Source: Herpetosiphon gulosus
GTDB lineage: Bacteria > Chloroflexota > Chloroflexia > Chloroflexales > Herpetosiphonaceae
DNA: 64,000 nt
Direction of reading: 5' to 3'
Assembly (NCBI RefSeq): GCF_039545135.1
Contig: NZ_BAABRU010000002.1
Span: 248,001-312,000 of the forward strand
In this document: positions 16,571 to 25,617 of the stretch, in pieces
Layout: every line of letters starts with the position of its first letter
Numbering within the stretch: position 1 is the stretch's first letter
Notes under the pieces: model-generated
Databases searched by the model: none
The model's input: the letters and a program-made list of their open reading frames with translations, nothing else
Told to the model about the DNA's origin: nothing
Program-made: the position numbers and the translations under genes

Positions 16571-18823
16571 ATGCGCGGTCGCTTGATCGGCTTACGGGTC
16601 GTGAGCTTAATTATTTTTGTGGTCTTGCTCGCACGCTTGCAGCAATTGCAATTTGGCAGCAGCGCTGCATCCTCACGTGCTTCAATTGAGCAAAATATTA
16701 CCCGCCGCGATTATGTTGCCCCCCAACGTGGCGAAATTTTTGCCAGCGATGGCACAACGCTGCTAGCAGCCTCGGTTCCAACCTCGATCTTGGGGATTCA
16801 AGCTGAATCACTGCCACGCAAACGCGCTGATCGCAATGCGGTGTATCTGCGGCTGAGTATGTTGTTGCCCTTCAGCGATACTTTCACGCTCTCACCAACC
16901 ACCAAATTACAAGAAGATCCAGCGTTGGCCGCAGCAATTTATGCTATCTCGCCAATTTTGCCTGCCGATACCAACTTCGCACCAGCGCAATCGATCACGG
17001 TGACCGTGCCGATGGGCAAGGCTTTGACTGCGCTGCAATTGAGCCAAGCCTATACTGATGTGATCACCCTGCAACCTGGGGTTGAAAAGATGCTTGCCAA
17101 AGCCAACTTGCCAGGGTATTTGGTTGTGCCCGTTGCCAAAAATATTCCTGATGATGTGGCCTTGGCGATTCGCGAAAATGCGCTGGCCTTGCCCGGCGTG
17201 CGGGTGGTCGATGGCTTCCAGCGCGATTACCCACTGGGTGCCGAAGTTCAATCGCTCTCGCATTTATTGGGCTATATGATTCGGATTAACGATAAGCAAC
17301 TGGCCCGTTATAACCCCACCAATGATGCTGACGGCCCGCGCCAATATCTCGAAAGCGATTTAATTGGGGTTGATGGGATCGAAAATTATTATGAATCGAC
17401 CTTGCGCGGCAAACTCGGCACAAATCAAATTTCGGTTGATGTCTGGGATCGAATTGTCGGCGAGCCAACGGTGTTGCAGCCAATGGAAGATGGCAAAAAT
17501 CTGATTTTGAATATTGATATGAATTTGCAGCAAGCCAGCGAGGAAATTTTACAAAAATGGCTCGATGTTGCCGATCAACGCCGCGTGCGCTTAGCCAACA
17601 CACCGGGCAAAGATCAAGCTAAATATGCCTCATACGACCCCATTAACAAAGGCGTGATTATGGTGATGGATGTCAACACGGGGGCTGTTTTGGCCTCGGT
17701 CAGCTTGCCAGCCTACGATAACAACGCCTTTAATCGCGGTGAGGTCGAGGAAATTACCGATTTATTTACCGATGAAGAAAACACACCCTTGCTGCATCGG
17801 GCAATTGCTGGTAAATATCCGCCTGGCTCGACCTTCAAGCAATTTACTGCTGCCGCTGCCTTAGATAGCGATATCATCAACCCTGGCACGCAAATTCAAG
17901 ACCCAGGCTTTTTGATTGTGCGCAACGAATATAACGAAGCCTTGACCAACCAATATCCCAACTCCAATCGTCGCGCCAATGGATTGATCAACGTTTCTGA
18001 TGCGTTGAAAGTCTCATCGAACGTCTTTTTCAACACAGTTGCTGGCGGCACCGATTATGTCACCAATCTCAAACCAACCGATCCCCAAATCAAAGGTGGC
18101 TTGGGGATTGATCGCTTGTATGAGACGGTTTCGGGCGAGTTTGGCTTCGATAAATTGACCGGAATCGATTTGCCAGGCGAAGATTCGGGGATTATTCCCA
18201 ATAAAGAGTGGAAGAAACAGCGCCGTGAACGTTGGGGCGTTGGCGATACCTATATCGCGGCAATTGGTCAGGGCGATGTGCAAGTTACGCCCTTGCAATT
18301 GCTGCGTGCTACCGTCGCTACCGCCAATCGTGGTTCAGTCTATCAACCACAAGTCGTCAAAGCGATTACCGATTTGAACCGCACCGATACGATCACGCTT
18401 ACCCCAGTGATTGAACATACGATTAATCTGGCACCTGAGCATTGGGCAATTATTCGCGAAGGCATGCGCCGCTCAGTGCGTGATTCCGATGCCTACAATC
18501 GCATCGCCAACAACAATAACAAACCAGCAGGCGCAATTTTGGCCGATATCGATCGGCTGGATTTGGCAGGCAAAACCGGAACCGCCGAGTATGCCGAAGG
18601 ACCATATTTGCGTTCGCACTCATGGTTTGTTGGCTTTGCACCGTTCGATAATCCTAAGGTGGCGATTTTGGCCATGCTCGAAGGCACTGGCGATTTAGGT
18701 GACGGTTCGGGGACATTGGCCTTGCCAGCAGTAGTTGATGTGCTGCGAGCCTATAATGGCGAAGCCTTCCCCGATATCAATGGTAATTTGCCTACGCCTG
18801 CGGCTGGCAGCACTGGTCAATAG
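16571..18823 (+). CDS. mrdA: Penicillin-binding protein 2 (PBP2, transpeptidase of elongation)
   Basis: The ATG at 16571 follows AAGGAGA and puts the membrane anchor (LRVVSLIIFVVLLARL) at the N-terminus; the longer frame from 16349 lies within mreD. The 750-residue class B PBP has a pedestal domain (RRDYVAPQRGEIFASDGTTLL), and transpeptidase motifs SxxK in PGSTFK, SxN in KVSSNVFFN and KTG in LAGKTGTAEYAEG. It cross-links peptidoglycan during lateral growth with RodA and MreBCD. At 750 residues it is longer than E. coli PBP2, mainly because of a region between 60 and 200. Confidence 0.94.
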   Translation: MRGRLIGLRVVSLIIFVVLLARLQQLQFGSSAASSRASIEQNITRRDYVAPQRGEIFASDGTTLLAASVPTSILGIQAESLPRKRADRNAVYLRLSMLLPFSDTFTLSPTTKLQEDPALAAAIYAISPILPADTNFAPAQSITVTVPMGKALTALQLSQAYTDVITLQPGVEKMLAKANLPGYLVVPVAKNIPDDVALAIRENALALPGVRVVDGFQRDYPLGAEVQSLSHLLGYMIRINDKQLARYNPTNDADGPRQYLESDLIGVDGIENYYESTLRGKLGTNQISVDVWDRIVGEPTVLQPMEDGKNLILNIDMNLQQASEEILQKWLDVADQRRVRLANTPGKDQAKYASYDPINKGVIMVMDVNTGAVLASVSLPAYDNNAFNRGEVEEITDLFTDEENTPLLHRAIAGKYPPGSTFKQFTAAAALDSDIINPGTQIQDPGFLIVRNEYNEALTNQYPNSNRRANGLINVSDALKVSSNVFFNTVAGGTDYVTNLKPTDPQIKGGLGIDRLYETVSGEFGFDKLTGIDLPGEDSGIIPNKEWKKQRRERWGVGDTYIAAIGQGDVQVTPLQLLRATVATANRGSVYQPQVVKAITDLNRTDTITLTPVIEHTINLAPEHWAIIREGMRRSVRDSDAYNRIANNNNKPAGAILADIDRLDLAGKTGTAEYAEGPYLRSHSWFVGFAPFDNPKVAILAMLEGTGDLGDGSGTLALPAVVDVLRAYNGEAFPDINGNLPTPAAGSTGQ

Positions 18824-18835
18824 AGGGAAAAATCC

Positions 18836-19615
18836 ATGCAGTTAACTGTGGCGCTTGGCCAAATCGCTTTAGTGTTGGGTGATCGTGAAGCCAATTTAGC
18901 GACGGTACGCCAAATCGCCGCCCGTGCCGAGATGGTTGGCGCAGATCTACTGGTGCTACCAGAGTTGTGGGGCACTGGCTATATGCTGGAGCAAGCCCAC
19001 ACGTTGAGCGATCCGCTGGGCAAGGGCTTGTTTGAAGAAGTTGCGATTTTAGCGGCCCGCCATCATTTGGCGATTATTGGCTCACTGCTTGAGCGGGATG
19101 GCAAGCAAGTTTATAACACTGCCACGCTGTATGATGCGCAGGGCAAACGCCTGCATAGCTATCGCAAAACCCACCTGATTGGCTTGATGCAAGAAGATCA
19201 ATACTTGGGGGCTGGTCAGCAAGCTGAAATTTTTGACACTGCTTGGGGCAAAAGTGCGTGTGCCATTTGCTACGATTTGCGCTTTCCTGAGTTGTTTCGG
19301 CGTTATGCCTTGGCTGGCGCAGGAGTCATAATTATTCCGGCTGAATGGCCAACCGTCCGCATTGAGCATTGGCGAACCTTACTTCGAGCACGGGCAATCG
19401 AAAACCAAGCTGTGGTGATTGCATGTAATCGGGTTGGCAGCGATCGTGCCAATCAATTTGGTGGTCATTCAGTTGTGATCGATCCTTGGGGCAATGTTTT
19501 GGTTGAGGGCGATGATCAATCTGGCCTGTTGACTGCAAGCGTTGATCTCGACAGCGTTGCCAAAGCCCGCGACTTCCTGCCAGTTTTCCGCGATCGACGG
19601 GTTGATTTGTATTAA
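18836..19615 (+). CDS. Carbon-nitrogen hydrolase (nitrilase superfamily, omega-amidase-like)
   Basis: The 259-residue protein has the Glu-Lys-Cys triad: Glu in LVLPELWGTGY (near 42), Lys in YRKTHLIG (near 107) and Cys in SACAICYDLRFPELFR (near 143). The later stretch EHWRTLLRARAIENQ is typical of the YafV/Nit2-type branch, which hydrolyses small amides such as alpha-ketoglutaramate. It begins 12 bp after PBP2 and is probably co-transcribed, though a functional link with cell wall synthesis is not evident. The substrate is inferred from family pattern only. Confidence 0.88.
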   Translation: MQLTVALGQIALVLGDREANLATVRQIAARAEMVGADLLVLPELWGTGYMLEQAHTLSDPLGKGLFEEVAILAARHHLAIIGSLLERDGKQVYNTATLYDAQGKRLHSYRKTHLIGLMQEDQYLGAGQQAEIFDTAWGKSACAICYDLRFPELFRRYALAGAGVIIIPAEWPTVRIEHWRTLLRARAIENQAVVIACNRVGSDRANQFGGHSVVIDPWGNVLVEGDDQSGLLTASVDLDSVAKARDFLPVFRDRRVDLY

Positions 19616-20023
19616 GACGAGGGATCAGGAGCTTGGCTTTTGATCCACGAAGGACACGAAGCAGCGAGGGGTCAGGGATCAGGGGCTAGGGATCAGATGC
19701 TATACAATTTTAAACTGCCCGCTGATCCCTCAACCCTCAACCCTCTGCGTTAAAGTCCAATGCCTGAAGTTTGGATCTTATGTTCTATGCTCTATGTTCT
19801 ATGTTCTATGCTCTTTTTCATCCTTCATCCTTCCAACGGGTGGTTGCACAGTTCCCCTGAATGGTGGATAATCAACCAGCAGAATGGTGGCATCGACAAG
19901 TGTTGGAATCGTGTTAACATTGTGATGCAATGGAATGGCCCTCTGCCATGCGCGAGGTTTTTCGGGTAGACTAGAAGCATCGACCGAAGTGCGCCGATGC
20001 GCACCGTTGCAAGGAGGCTTGCT
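19616..20023. other. 408-bp intergenic region rich in short repeats
   Basis: It holds a CACGAAG element fragment (19642-19667), repeated GGGATCAGG units (19621-19700), a CTCTGCGTTAAA block (19742-19753), tandem TTCTATG/CTCTATG units (19781-19812) and a TTCATCC tract (19818-19834). Near the end, TTGGAA and TGCAAT with 17-bp spacing (about 19902-19930) may be the clpP promoter. No coding region is supported. Confidence 0.55.
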
Positions 20024-20680
20024 ATGTCCTGGTTTCAATGGCTCTCACCTGCTCACGACATTGTGGCAGCGAAATCGCCCTCGATGGTTGTTCCCTACGT
20101 TGTAGAAACAAGCAGCCGTGGCGAACGAGTTTATGACATCTACTCACGTTTGCTCAAAGAGCGGATCATCATTCTCGGTACTCCGATTGATTCGCAAATT
20201 GCGAATGTGTTGGTGGCTCAATTATTGTTCTTGCAACACGATGACCCCGATCGCGATATTTCAATCTATATCAACAGCCCAGGCGGCGAAGTCAACGCTG
20301 GCCTTGCGATCTACGATACGATGCAGATGGTTTCACCCGATATTGCGACTTGGTGTGTTGGTTTTGCTGGTAGTATGGCTACGCCAGTTCTCGCTGGTGG
20401 GACCAAAGGCAAACGCTATTCCTTGCCCAATTCAACCATCCACATGCACCCAGCTGGTGGTGGTGCTCGCGGCTATGCGCCTGATGTCGAAATTCAAATT
20501 AAAGAGTTGTTGCGCTTGCAAAATATTGTGCGTGGCTTGCTGGCAAAAGATACTGGCCAGCCGATCGAACGCATTGCCCGCGACTTCGACCGCGATTTGT
20601 TTATGACACCAGAACAAGCCAAAGAATATGGTATCATTGACGAAATTACGACCCACATTGAAGCTGGGCAACAAGATTAA
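20024..20680 (+). CDS. clpP: ATP-dependent Clp protease proteolytic subunit
   Basis: The ATG at 20024 is chosen because AAGGAGG lies at 20011-20017. The 218-residue serine protease has the conserved [19 protein letters not shown], nucleophile Ser in [11 protein letters not shown], His in [11 protein letters not shown] and Asp in [20 protein letters not shown]. The Ser and His contexts differ from the common GQAASMGA and HQPLGG, as in divergent ClpP forms, but the triad is intact. ClpP forms a barrel of two heptamers fed by ClpX, encoded just downstream. Whether this divergent copy is the only ClpP cannot be told here. Confidence 0.94.
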   Translation: MSWFQWLSPAHDIVAAKSPSMVVPYVVETSSRGERVYDIYSRLLKERIIILGTPIDSQIANVLVAQLLFLQHDDPDRDISIYINSPGGEVNAGLAIYDTMQMVSPDIATWCVGFAGSMATPVLAGGTKGKRYSLPNSTIHMHPAGGGARGYAPDVEIQIKELLRLQNIVRGLLAKDTGQPIERIARDFDRDLFMTPEQAKEYGIIDEITTHIEAGQQD

Positions 20681-20695
20681 TTGAGCAACAAGGAT

Positions 20696-20725
20696 GATGA
20701 CGCGAGCAACGAAGCTCGCGTCGTC
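20696..20725 (+). promoter_or_regulatory. clpP-clpX intercistronic hairpin
   Basis: Arms GATGACGCGAGC (20696-20707) and GCTCGCGTCGTC (20714-20725) pair over 12 positions, with one G-T wobble, around loop AACGAA. There is no T-run after it, so it is not a normal terminator. It ends 6 nt before the SD-like GGGAG of clpX and may set processing or the ratio of the two mRNAs. It also overlaps the alternative ATG codons at 20694 and 20697. Confidence 0.6.
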
Positions 20726-20744
20726 ACCAATGGGAGCAATTCCA

Positions 20745-22043
20745 ATGGCGCAATCCGCCTTTATGCCACCGACCTATTACTGCTCGTTTTGCGGGCGGAA
20801 CCAAGATGAAGTCGATCGCTTGGTCTCAGGTCCGGGGGCATTGTTTATTTGCAACGAATGCATTGAGCTGTTAAGCGCAATTATTGCTAACGAGGAGCGT
20901 AAAGATGCTCCGAATGCCCCAACCCTACCACCAACGCTGCCGATTCCTCACGCTATTCGCGATCATCTCGATGAATATGTGATTGGCCAAGATCGGGCAA
21001 AAAAGGTGATGGCAGTGGCGGTGTACAACCACTACAAGCGATTGCGTGCCCAAGCCCAAGGCGATACCGATGTCGAAATTCAAAAAAGCAATATTTTGTT
21101 AGTTGGGCCAACTGGCTCAGGCAAAACGCTGCTGGCCCAAACGCTAGCCCGTATGCTTGATGTGCCATTTGCGATCGCCGATGCTACCGCATTAACCGAG
21201 GCTGGTTATGTTGGCGAAGATGTCGAGACGATTCTGCTGCGTTTGATTCAGGCCGCCGATGGCGATGTTGATCGCGCTCAAATGGGCATTTTGTATATCG
21301 ACGAAATCGATAAAATCGCCCGCAAAGCCGATAATCCATCGATCACCCGCGATGTTTCAGGTGAGGGCGTACAACAAGCCTTGCTAAAAATCCTCGAAGG
21401 CGGGGTGGTCAATGTACCGCCAATGCCAGGTCGCAAGCATCCTCAGCAAGAATTTATTCCCTTTGATACCACCAATGTATTGTTTATTTGTGGTGGGGCG
21501 TTCGAAGGGCTAGAACACCATATCGCCCAACGTTTGGGCAGTGGCGGCACGTTGGGCTTTGGCAAAGCGATTGTCAAAGAAGAACGGATCGAGCGTTCCA
21601 AAAAATTGCTATCACTGGTTAACCCCGACGATCTGTTACATTTTGGCTTTATTCCCGAGTTTATCGGTCGCATGCCAGTCGTTGCCGCGCTCACGCCGCT
21701 CGATAAAGATGCCATGATGCGGATTTTGACTGAGCCACGCAACGCAATCATTAAGCAATATCAAAAAATGTTAGCACTTGATCACGTGCAACTCGAAGTC
21801 AGCGGCGATGCCATGGAAGCGATTGTTGAGCGAGCTTTGGCTGGCAAAACAGGCGCTCGTGGTTTACGCACTGCCGTCGAAGAAATTTTGCTTGATGTGA
21901 TGTTCGATTTGCCCTCGGAAACCGATGTTGTGCGCTGTGTGATCACTGCTGAAACTGTGCGTGATGGCGCAATGCCAACCCTGATTCGGCGAACCAGCAG
22001 CCGCAGCCGTGCCGGCAAGCAACCAACCACGAAAGCTAGTTAA
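20745..22043 (+). CDS. clpX: ATP-dependent Clp protease ATP-binding subunit ClpX
   Basis: The protein has 432 residues from the ATG at 20745. This start is preferred over 20694 because GGGAG precedes it at a good distance and 20694 lies in a stable hairpin. The N-terminal zinc-binding domain ([15 protein letters not shown] and CNECIELL) is followed by the AAA+ module with Walker [17 protein letters not shown], Walker [12 protein letters not shown] and sensor 2 near [11 protein letters not shown]. ClpX unfolds tagged substrates for ClpP. The IGF-type loop that docks on ClpP appears as LGF in GGTLGFGKA. Confidence 0.95.
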   Translation: MAQSAFMPPTYYCSFCGRNQDEVDRLVSGPGALFICNECIELLSAIIANEERKDAPNAPTLPPTLPIPHAIRDHLDEYVIGQDRAKKVMAVAVYNHYKRLRAQAQGDTDVEIQKSNILLVGPTGSGKTLLAQTLARMLDVPFAIADATALTEAGYVGEDVETILLRLIQAADGDVDRAQMGILYIDEIDKIARKADNPSITRDVSGEGVQQALLKILEGGVVNVPPMPGRKHPQQEFIPFDTTNVLFICGGAFEGLEHHIAQRLGSGGTLGFGKAIVKEERIERSKKLLSLVNPDDLLHFGFIPEFIGRMPVVAALTPLDKDAMMRILTEPRNAIIKQYQKMLALDHVQLEVSGDAMEAIVERALAGKTGARGLRTAVEEILLDVMFDLPSETDVVRCVITAETVRDGAMPTLIRRTSSRSRAGKQPTTKAS

Positions 22044-22062
22044 ACGCTATTTTGATGTCATG

Positions 22063-22100
22063 ATGCCTCGTTCTCGTTGAGAGCGGGGCATTTTGTTTTA
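22063..22100 (+). terminator. Terminator after clpX
   Basis: ATGCCTCGTTCT (22063-22074) pairs with AGAGCGGGGCAT (22080-22091), including G-T pairs, followed by TTTTGTTTT. Confidence 0.8.
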
Positions 22101-22186
22101 GCGTTTGTTGCCATGGCTTGACACACTGCGTAAATCGCGGCATCCTGCTAGTAGCACATGTAATTTGTGGCTTTTATGGAGGCACT

Positions 22187-23044
22187 ATGAAAGGTAAAGT
22201 TTGTTTGGTCACTGGGGCAACTGGTGGTATCGGCAAGGTGACGGCCTTAGAACTCGCTCGCCAAGGCGCAACGGTCGTAATTATTGGGCGGCATCCATTG
22301 CGCACCGAAGGCGTTACCGAGATGATCAAACGCGAAACTGGTAACCCCAATGTTAGCTATATTCTGGCCGATTTATCCAAACAAGCTGATGTGCGACGGG
22401 CAGCGGCTGAATTTCTGAGCAAGCACGATCAATTGCATATTTTAGTAAATAATGCCGGAGCCTTCTATAACTCACGCCAAGAAAGCAGTGATGGCATTGA
22501 ATTAACTATGGCGCTGAATCATTTGGCCTATTTTCTGTTAACCGACTTATTGTTGGATACGATCAAAGTCAGCGCTCCTGCCCGGATTATCAATGTTTCA
22601 TCCGAGGCCCATCGCATGGGCGCAATGGATTTCAATGATCTTGAAGGCAAGCGCAAATGGGGTGGCTGGCGTATGTATGGTCGTTCCAAATTAGCCAATA
22701 TTCTGTTTACCAAAGAGCTAGCCCGACGTTTGGCTGACACCGATGTCACAGTCAACTGCTTGCATCCAGGCGTGGTCTCAACGGGCTTTGCGGCCAACAA
22801 TGGCTTCTTTGGCATTGCCATGCGTAAATTAATGGATCTTGGCTCGATCAGCGCCGAAAAAGGTGCAGAAACCACCTTGTATCTGGCAACATCGCACGAA
22901 GTTGAGCATCTCACGGGCTTATATTTTGATAAAAAGAAGCCGCGTGAATCCAGCCCAGCCTCGCATGATCAAACTGCTGCTGAAAAGCTCTGGGAGTGGA
23001 GCGAAGCCAAAATCAAGCAAATTAGCGAGCAACAAGCAGCGTAA
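22187..23044 (+). CDS. Short-chain dehydrogenase/reductase (retinol dehydrogenase-like)
   Basis: The ATG at 22187 follows TGGAGG and gives a 285-residue protein that opens in the Rossmann fold. The cofactor motif is TGATGGIG (residues 9-16), NNAG lies near 88 and the catalytic set is Ser in INVSSEAH with YGRSKLAN near 165-172. The layout resembles retinol dehydrogenase/WWOX-type SDRs acting on hydroxy or keto lipids or aldehydes with NAD(P)H. The substrate is unknown. It stands alone between the clpX terminator and a repeat-rich region. Confidence 0.87.
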   Translation: MKGKVCLVTGATGGIGKVTALELARQGATVVIIGRHPLRTEGVTEMIKRETGNPNVSYILADLSKQADVRRAAAEFLSKHDQLHILVNNAGAFYNSRQESSDGIELTMALNHLAYFLLTDLLLDTIKVSAPARIINVSSEAHRMGAMDFNDLEGKRKWGGWRMYGRSKLANILFTKELARRLADTDVTVNCLHPGVVSTGFAANNGFFGIAMRKLMDLGSISAEKGAETTLYLATSHEVEHLTGLYFDKKKPRESSPASHDQTAAEKLWEWSEAKIKQISEQQAA

Positions 23045-23047
23045 AAA

Positions 23048-23070
23048 GGGATGAAGGATGAAGGATGAAG
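23048..23070. repeat. GGATGAA tandem tract
   Basis: Three GATGAAG units directly follow the SDR stop. They belong to the same short-repeat family as the tracts at 13221, 19818, 40139 and 42517. Confidence 0.6.
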
Positions 23071-23075
23071 ATCAG

Positions 23076-23269
23076 TGGCTATAGGCTATATATAATGGTT
23101 CATTGGGTTCATGCCCTCACCCCCTAGCCCCCTCTCCCGCCCTGCGAAGCGAGGGGGAACCGCTCCAGCAGTGCTCCCCTCGCCCGCCGCAGTGGGAGAG
23201 GGGCTGGGGGTGAGGGCATGGAAGCACTGGTTGTTAATGCTGTATACCATTACAGATAGCCTATAGCCA
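23076..23269. mobile_element. Non-autonomous MITE-like palindromic element
   Basis: The outer inverted repeats TGGCTATAGGCTAT (23076-23089) and ATAGCCTATAGCCA (23256-23269) match perfectly over 14 bp. Nested inside are long arms ATGCCCTCACCCCC... (23111-23138) and ...GGGGGTGAGGGCAT (23194-23219), about 26 bp each with two indels. Another inner pair (GCGAGGGG/CCCCTCGC) lies inside those. At 194 bp with no ORF, it folds into one long hairpin. GC-rich CCCTCACCCCC palindromes of this style are common as dispersed intergenic elements in bacteria. Only one copy is in this window. Confidence 0.6.
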
Positions 23270-23338
23270 TGTTCCATTCTGCGTTAAAATTTCCTTGTGG
23301 GCTTCTAGCCCCTAATCACTCAATTCCTGACCTTTCGT

Positions 23339-25513
23339 TTATTGCCAAGCATACAACGTGGTAATAATGCTCGAATAATCGTCAGTCCACAAACGATCGT
23401 TAGGTCGATTTTGTAAAGCTTGCCATTGATATTGATCGATAAATTGTTGATATAAGGCTTGATTCTTGGTAAAAATCACCCACTTGGTGCTAATATTGCC
23501 CTCTTCGAGTACCGATTGATCGGTATTATATTCATGTACTAATGCTAATAAACCAAGCTCCGCCGCTAAATCGTATAAAACTGGCTCTAAATTGAGATAG
23601 CGATTTGAAATATGAAAAGCGATAATCCCATCAGCTTTGATCTTGCTCAGATATAATTCAATCGCCTCAAACGTGATTAAGTGAGTTGGAATTGCATCGG
23701 AGCTATAGGCATCCATCATCAATAAATCAAATGGTTGGGTTTCATAGGCTAACGAAATTCGGGCATCACCTACAATCACTGGTGCTTGCGGCGTACATTG
23801 GCTCAGAAAGCTAAAAAATTGTTGATTTTGAGCAATATCAATCACCACGGGATCAATTTCAAAATAGCGCCAAGTATCTTGTGGTTGGGCATAACAGGCA
23901 GTTGCCCCGCTGCCCAAACCAACAACTCCAATCGTTTTTGTAGATGGTTGTTGATTTACAATTTGAAAAATCTCGTTCAGTGGCCCATTTAAACTATAAT
24001 AGGTTAACGGGCGTTTGCTTAATGCTGGATCAAGAAATTGCATGCCATGTAGGGTAGTTCCGTGCATCAATAAATGCAAACGATTAGCTGAATTAACGAC
24101 CCGATTGACTCCGAAAAAGCTACGTTCTTGATAAATAACCGTCGATTGACTAAAACCAATGATTGAAACAACGCTGAAAAATCCGCCAAGGCTCAAGCCA
24201 AACGCCAAAGGATTACGCGATTGAGTATAGGCAACTAGCATTGCCACCGAAAATAAGATTGCATAGCCAACCGATTGGCCATGATAATCAAAGGCCTTAA
24301 TTCCCAAAACTAAACCGATCGTTATCAATATCATTAACCCAGGTATACGTAATAACTTGAGCCATTCTTGGCGATTGGTAGGTTTAGGTTTTCGCCATGG
24401 CGCAAGCATCAGCGCCAAACACAACATCAACGGATATTCCCAAACCGCATCGAAGATTAACGGAGCGATTAATCCATTGAATATGCCGCCAATCACGCCG
24501 CCTAACGACATAAGAAGATAGAATTCGGTTAATTTTTGTGGTTCAGGCCGATCATCAGCTAGTTGTTGATGTAGAACCATGGTTACTACAAATAGACTCA
24601 GCAAGTGCAAAATCAAGAGCAAGAGAATTGGGCTGTTGGCTTCGGAAATCATCGTTAGGATAATTAACATCACCAAAATTGGCATTAGCCAAATTAATGC
24701 TTGTTTTGGAATAATAACTTTATTGGCAAAAACAAAAATAAATGTCAACAAATATAAAGCTAAGGGAATAACCCAGAGCAAAGGCATCGCCACAATATCA
24801 GTGGTAATAAAAGTTGTAACACTCACTAATAAACTTGAGGGTACTGCTGACCATGCAATCCATTTGATCCGACGTTGCCAGTTTATTGATTGAGTTGGCT
24901 GCATATTTTGGCTGATAACTGCTTGTGGTGCGCGTTGCCAAACCCGTATGCCACAACCAATAAACAACAATACCAACAACAAATAACCCCAGCGCCAACT
25001 AGAGCTTTGAATCGCAAGGCTGGTATTTGGCTCAATAATCAGCGGATACGCCAAGAGTGCCAACATACTGCCAACATTGCTCATCGCATATAACACGTAA
25101 GGATTACGATTTTGCTCACTTGTGCCAAACCATGCTTGTAGTAACGGGCTACTAGCTGAAACAACAAAAAATGGCAAGCCTAAGGCAACTGCAAATAAAC
25201 TCAACAGCCAAGCAATTGGAAAATCAGTGGTCGGTGCTTGCCAACCAGCCGGAATTGCAATTGGCAATACTAACAAAGGGGTTAATAAGAGCCCACAATG
25301 AATTAATACTTGTTGGCGTGGCTTAAAATATTTGGTCAGCAAGTGCGAATAGCCATATCCTAGCAATAACATGGTTTGATAAAATACGAGTGCTGTATTC
25401 CAAACTGATGGTGCACCACCAAGCAACGGCAAGGCCATTCGAGCAAACATCGGCTGAATAACAAATAATAAGCTGGCACTGGTAAAAATGGTTAATGCAA
25501 ATAATAATGGCAT
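23339..25513 (-). CDS. Polytopic membrane protein fused to spermidine-synthase-like domain
   Basis: The 724-residue protein starts with FALTIFTSASLLFVIQPMFARMALPLLGG, characteristic of fused MFS-like/spermidine synthase proteins. The first 480 residues or so contain about 12-14 hydrophobic helices. The last 220 residues are a Rossmann methyltransferase-like fold with GVVGLGSGATACYAQ, YFEIDPVVIDIA, GDARISL and LLMMDAYSSDAIPTHL, as in polyamine aminopropyltransferases. The catalytic Asp region (DAYSSDA) resembles spermidine synthase, but the true product is unknown; family members are mostly uncharacterised. The coding sequence is more AT-rich than its neighbours. Confidence 0.85.
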   Translation of the reverse strand: MPLLFALTIFTSASLLFVIQPMFARMALPLLGGAPSVWNTALVFYQTMLLLGYGYSHLLTKYFKPRQQVLIHCGLLLTPLLVLPIAIPAGWQAPTTDFPIAWLLSLFAVALGLPFFVVSASSPLLQAWFGTSEQNRNPYVLYAMSNVGSMLALLAYPLIIEPNTSLAIQSSSWRWGYLLLVLLFIGCGIRVWQRAPQAVISQNMQPTQSINWQRRIKWIAWSAVPSSLLVSVTTFITTDIVAMPLLWVIPLALYLLTFIFVFANKVIIPKQALIWLMPILVMLIILTMISEANSPILLLLILHLLSLFVVTMVLHQQLADDRPEPQKLTEFYLLMSLGGVIGGIFNGLIAPLIFDAVWEYPLMLCLALMLAPWRKPKPTNRQEWLKLLRIPGLMILITIGLVLGIKAFDYHGQSVGYAILFSVAMLVAYTQSRNPLAFGLSLGGFFSVVSIIGFSQSTVIYQERSFFGVNRVVNSANRLHLLMHGTTLHGMQFLDPALSKRPLTYYSLNGPLNEIFQIVNQQPSTKTIGVVGLGSGATACYAQPQDTWRYFEIDPVVIDIAQNQQFFSFLSQCTPQAPVIVGDARISLAYETQPFDLLMMDAYSSDAIPTHLITFEAIELYLSKIKADGIIAFHISNRYLNLEPVLYDLAAELGLLALVHEYNTDQSVLEEGNISTKWVIFTKNQALYQQFIDQYQWQALQNRPNDRLWTDDYSSIITTLYAWQ

Positions 25514-25617
25514 AGATTAATTCCTATTGCTGAGCATGGCGAATCAAACATTGCCGTAATCCAAACTCCAACCTGCCGATTGAGCCAGTTTCTTGACACA
25601 ATCGGCAGGTTGGCGAT

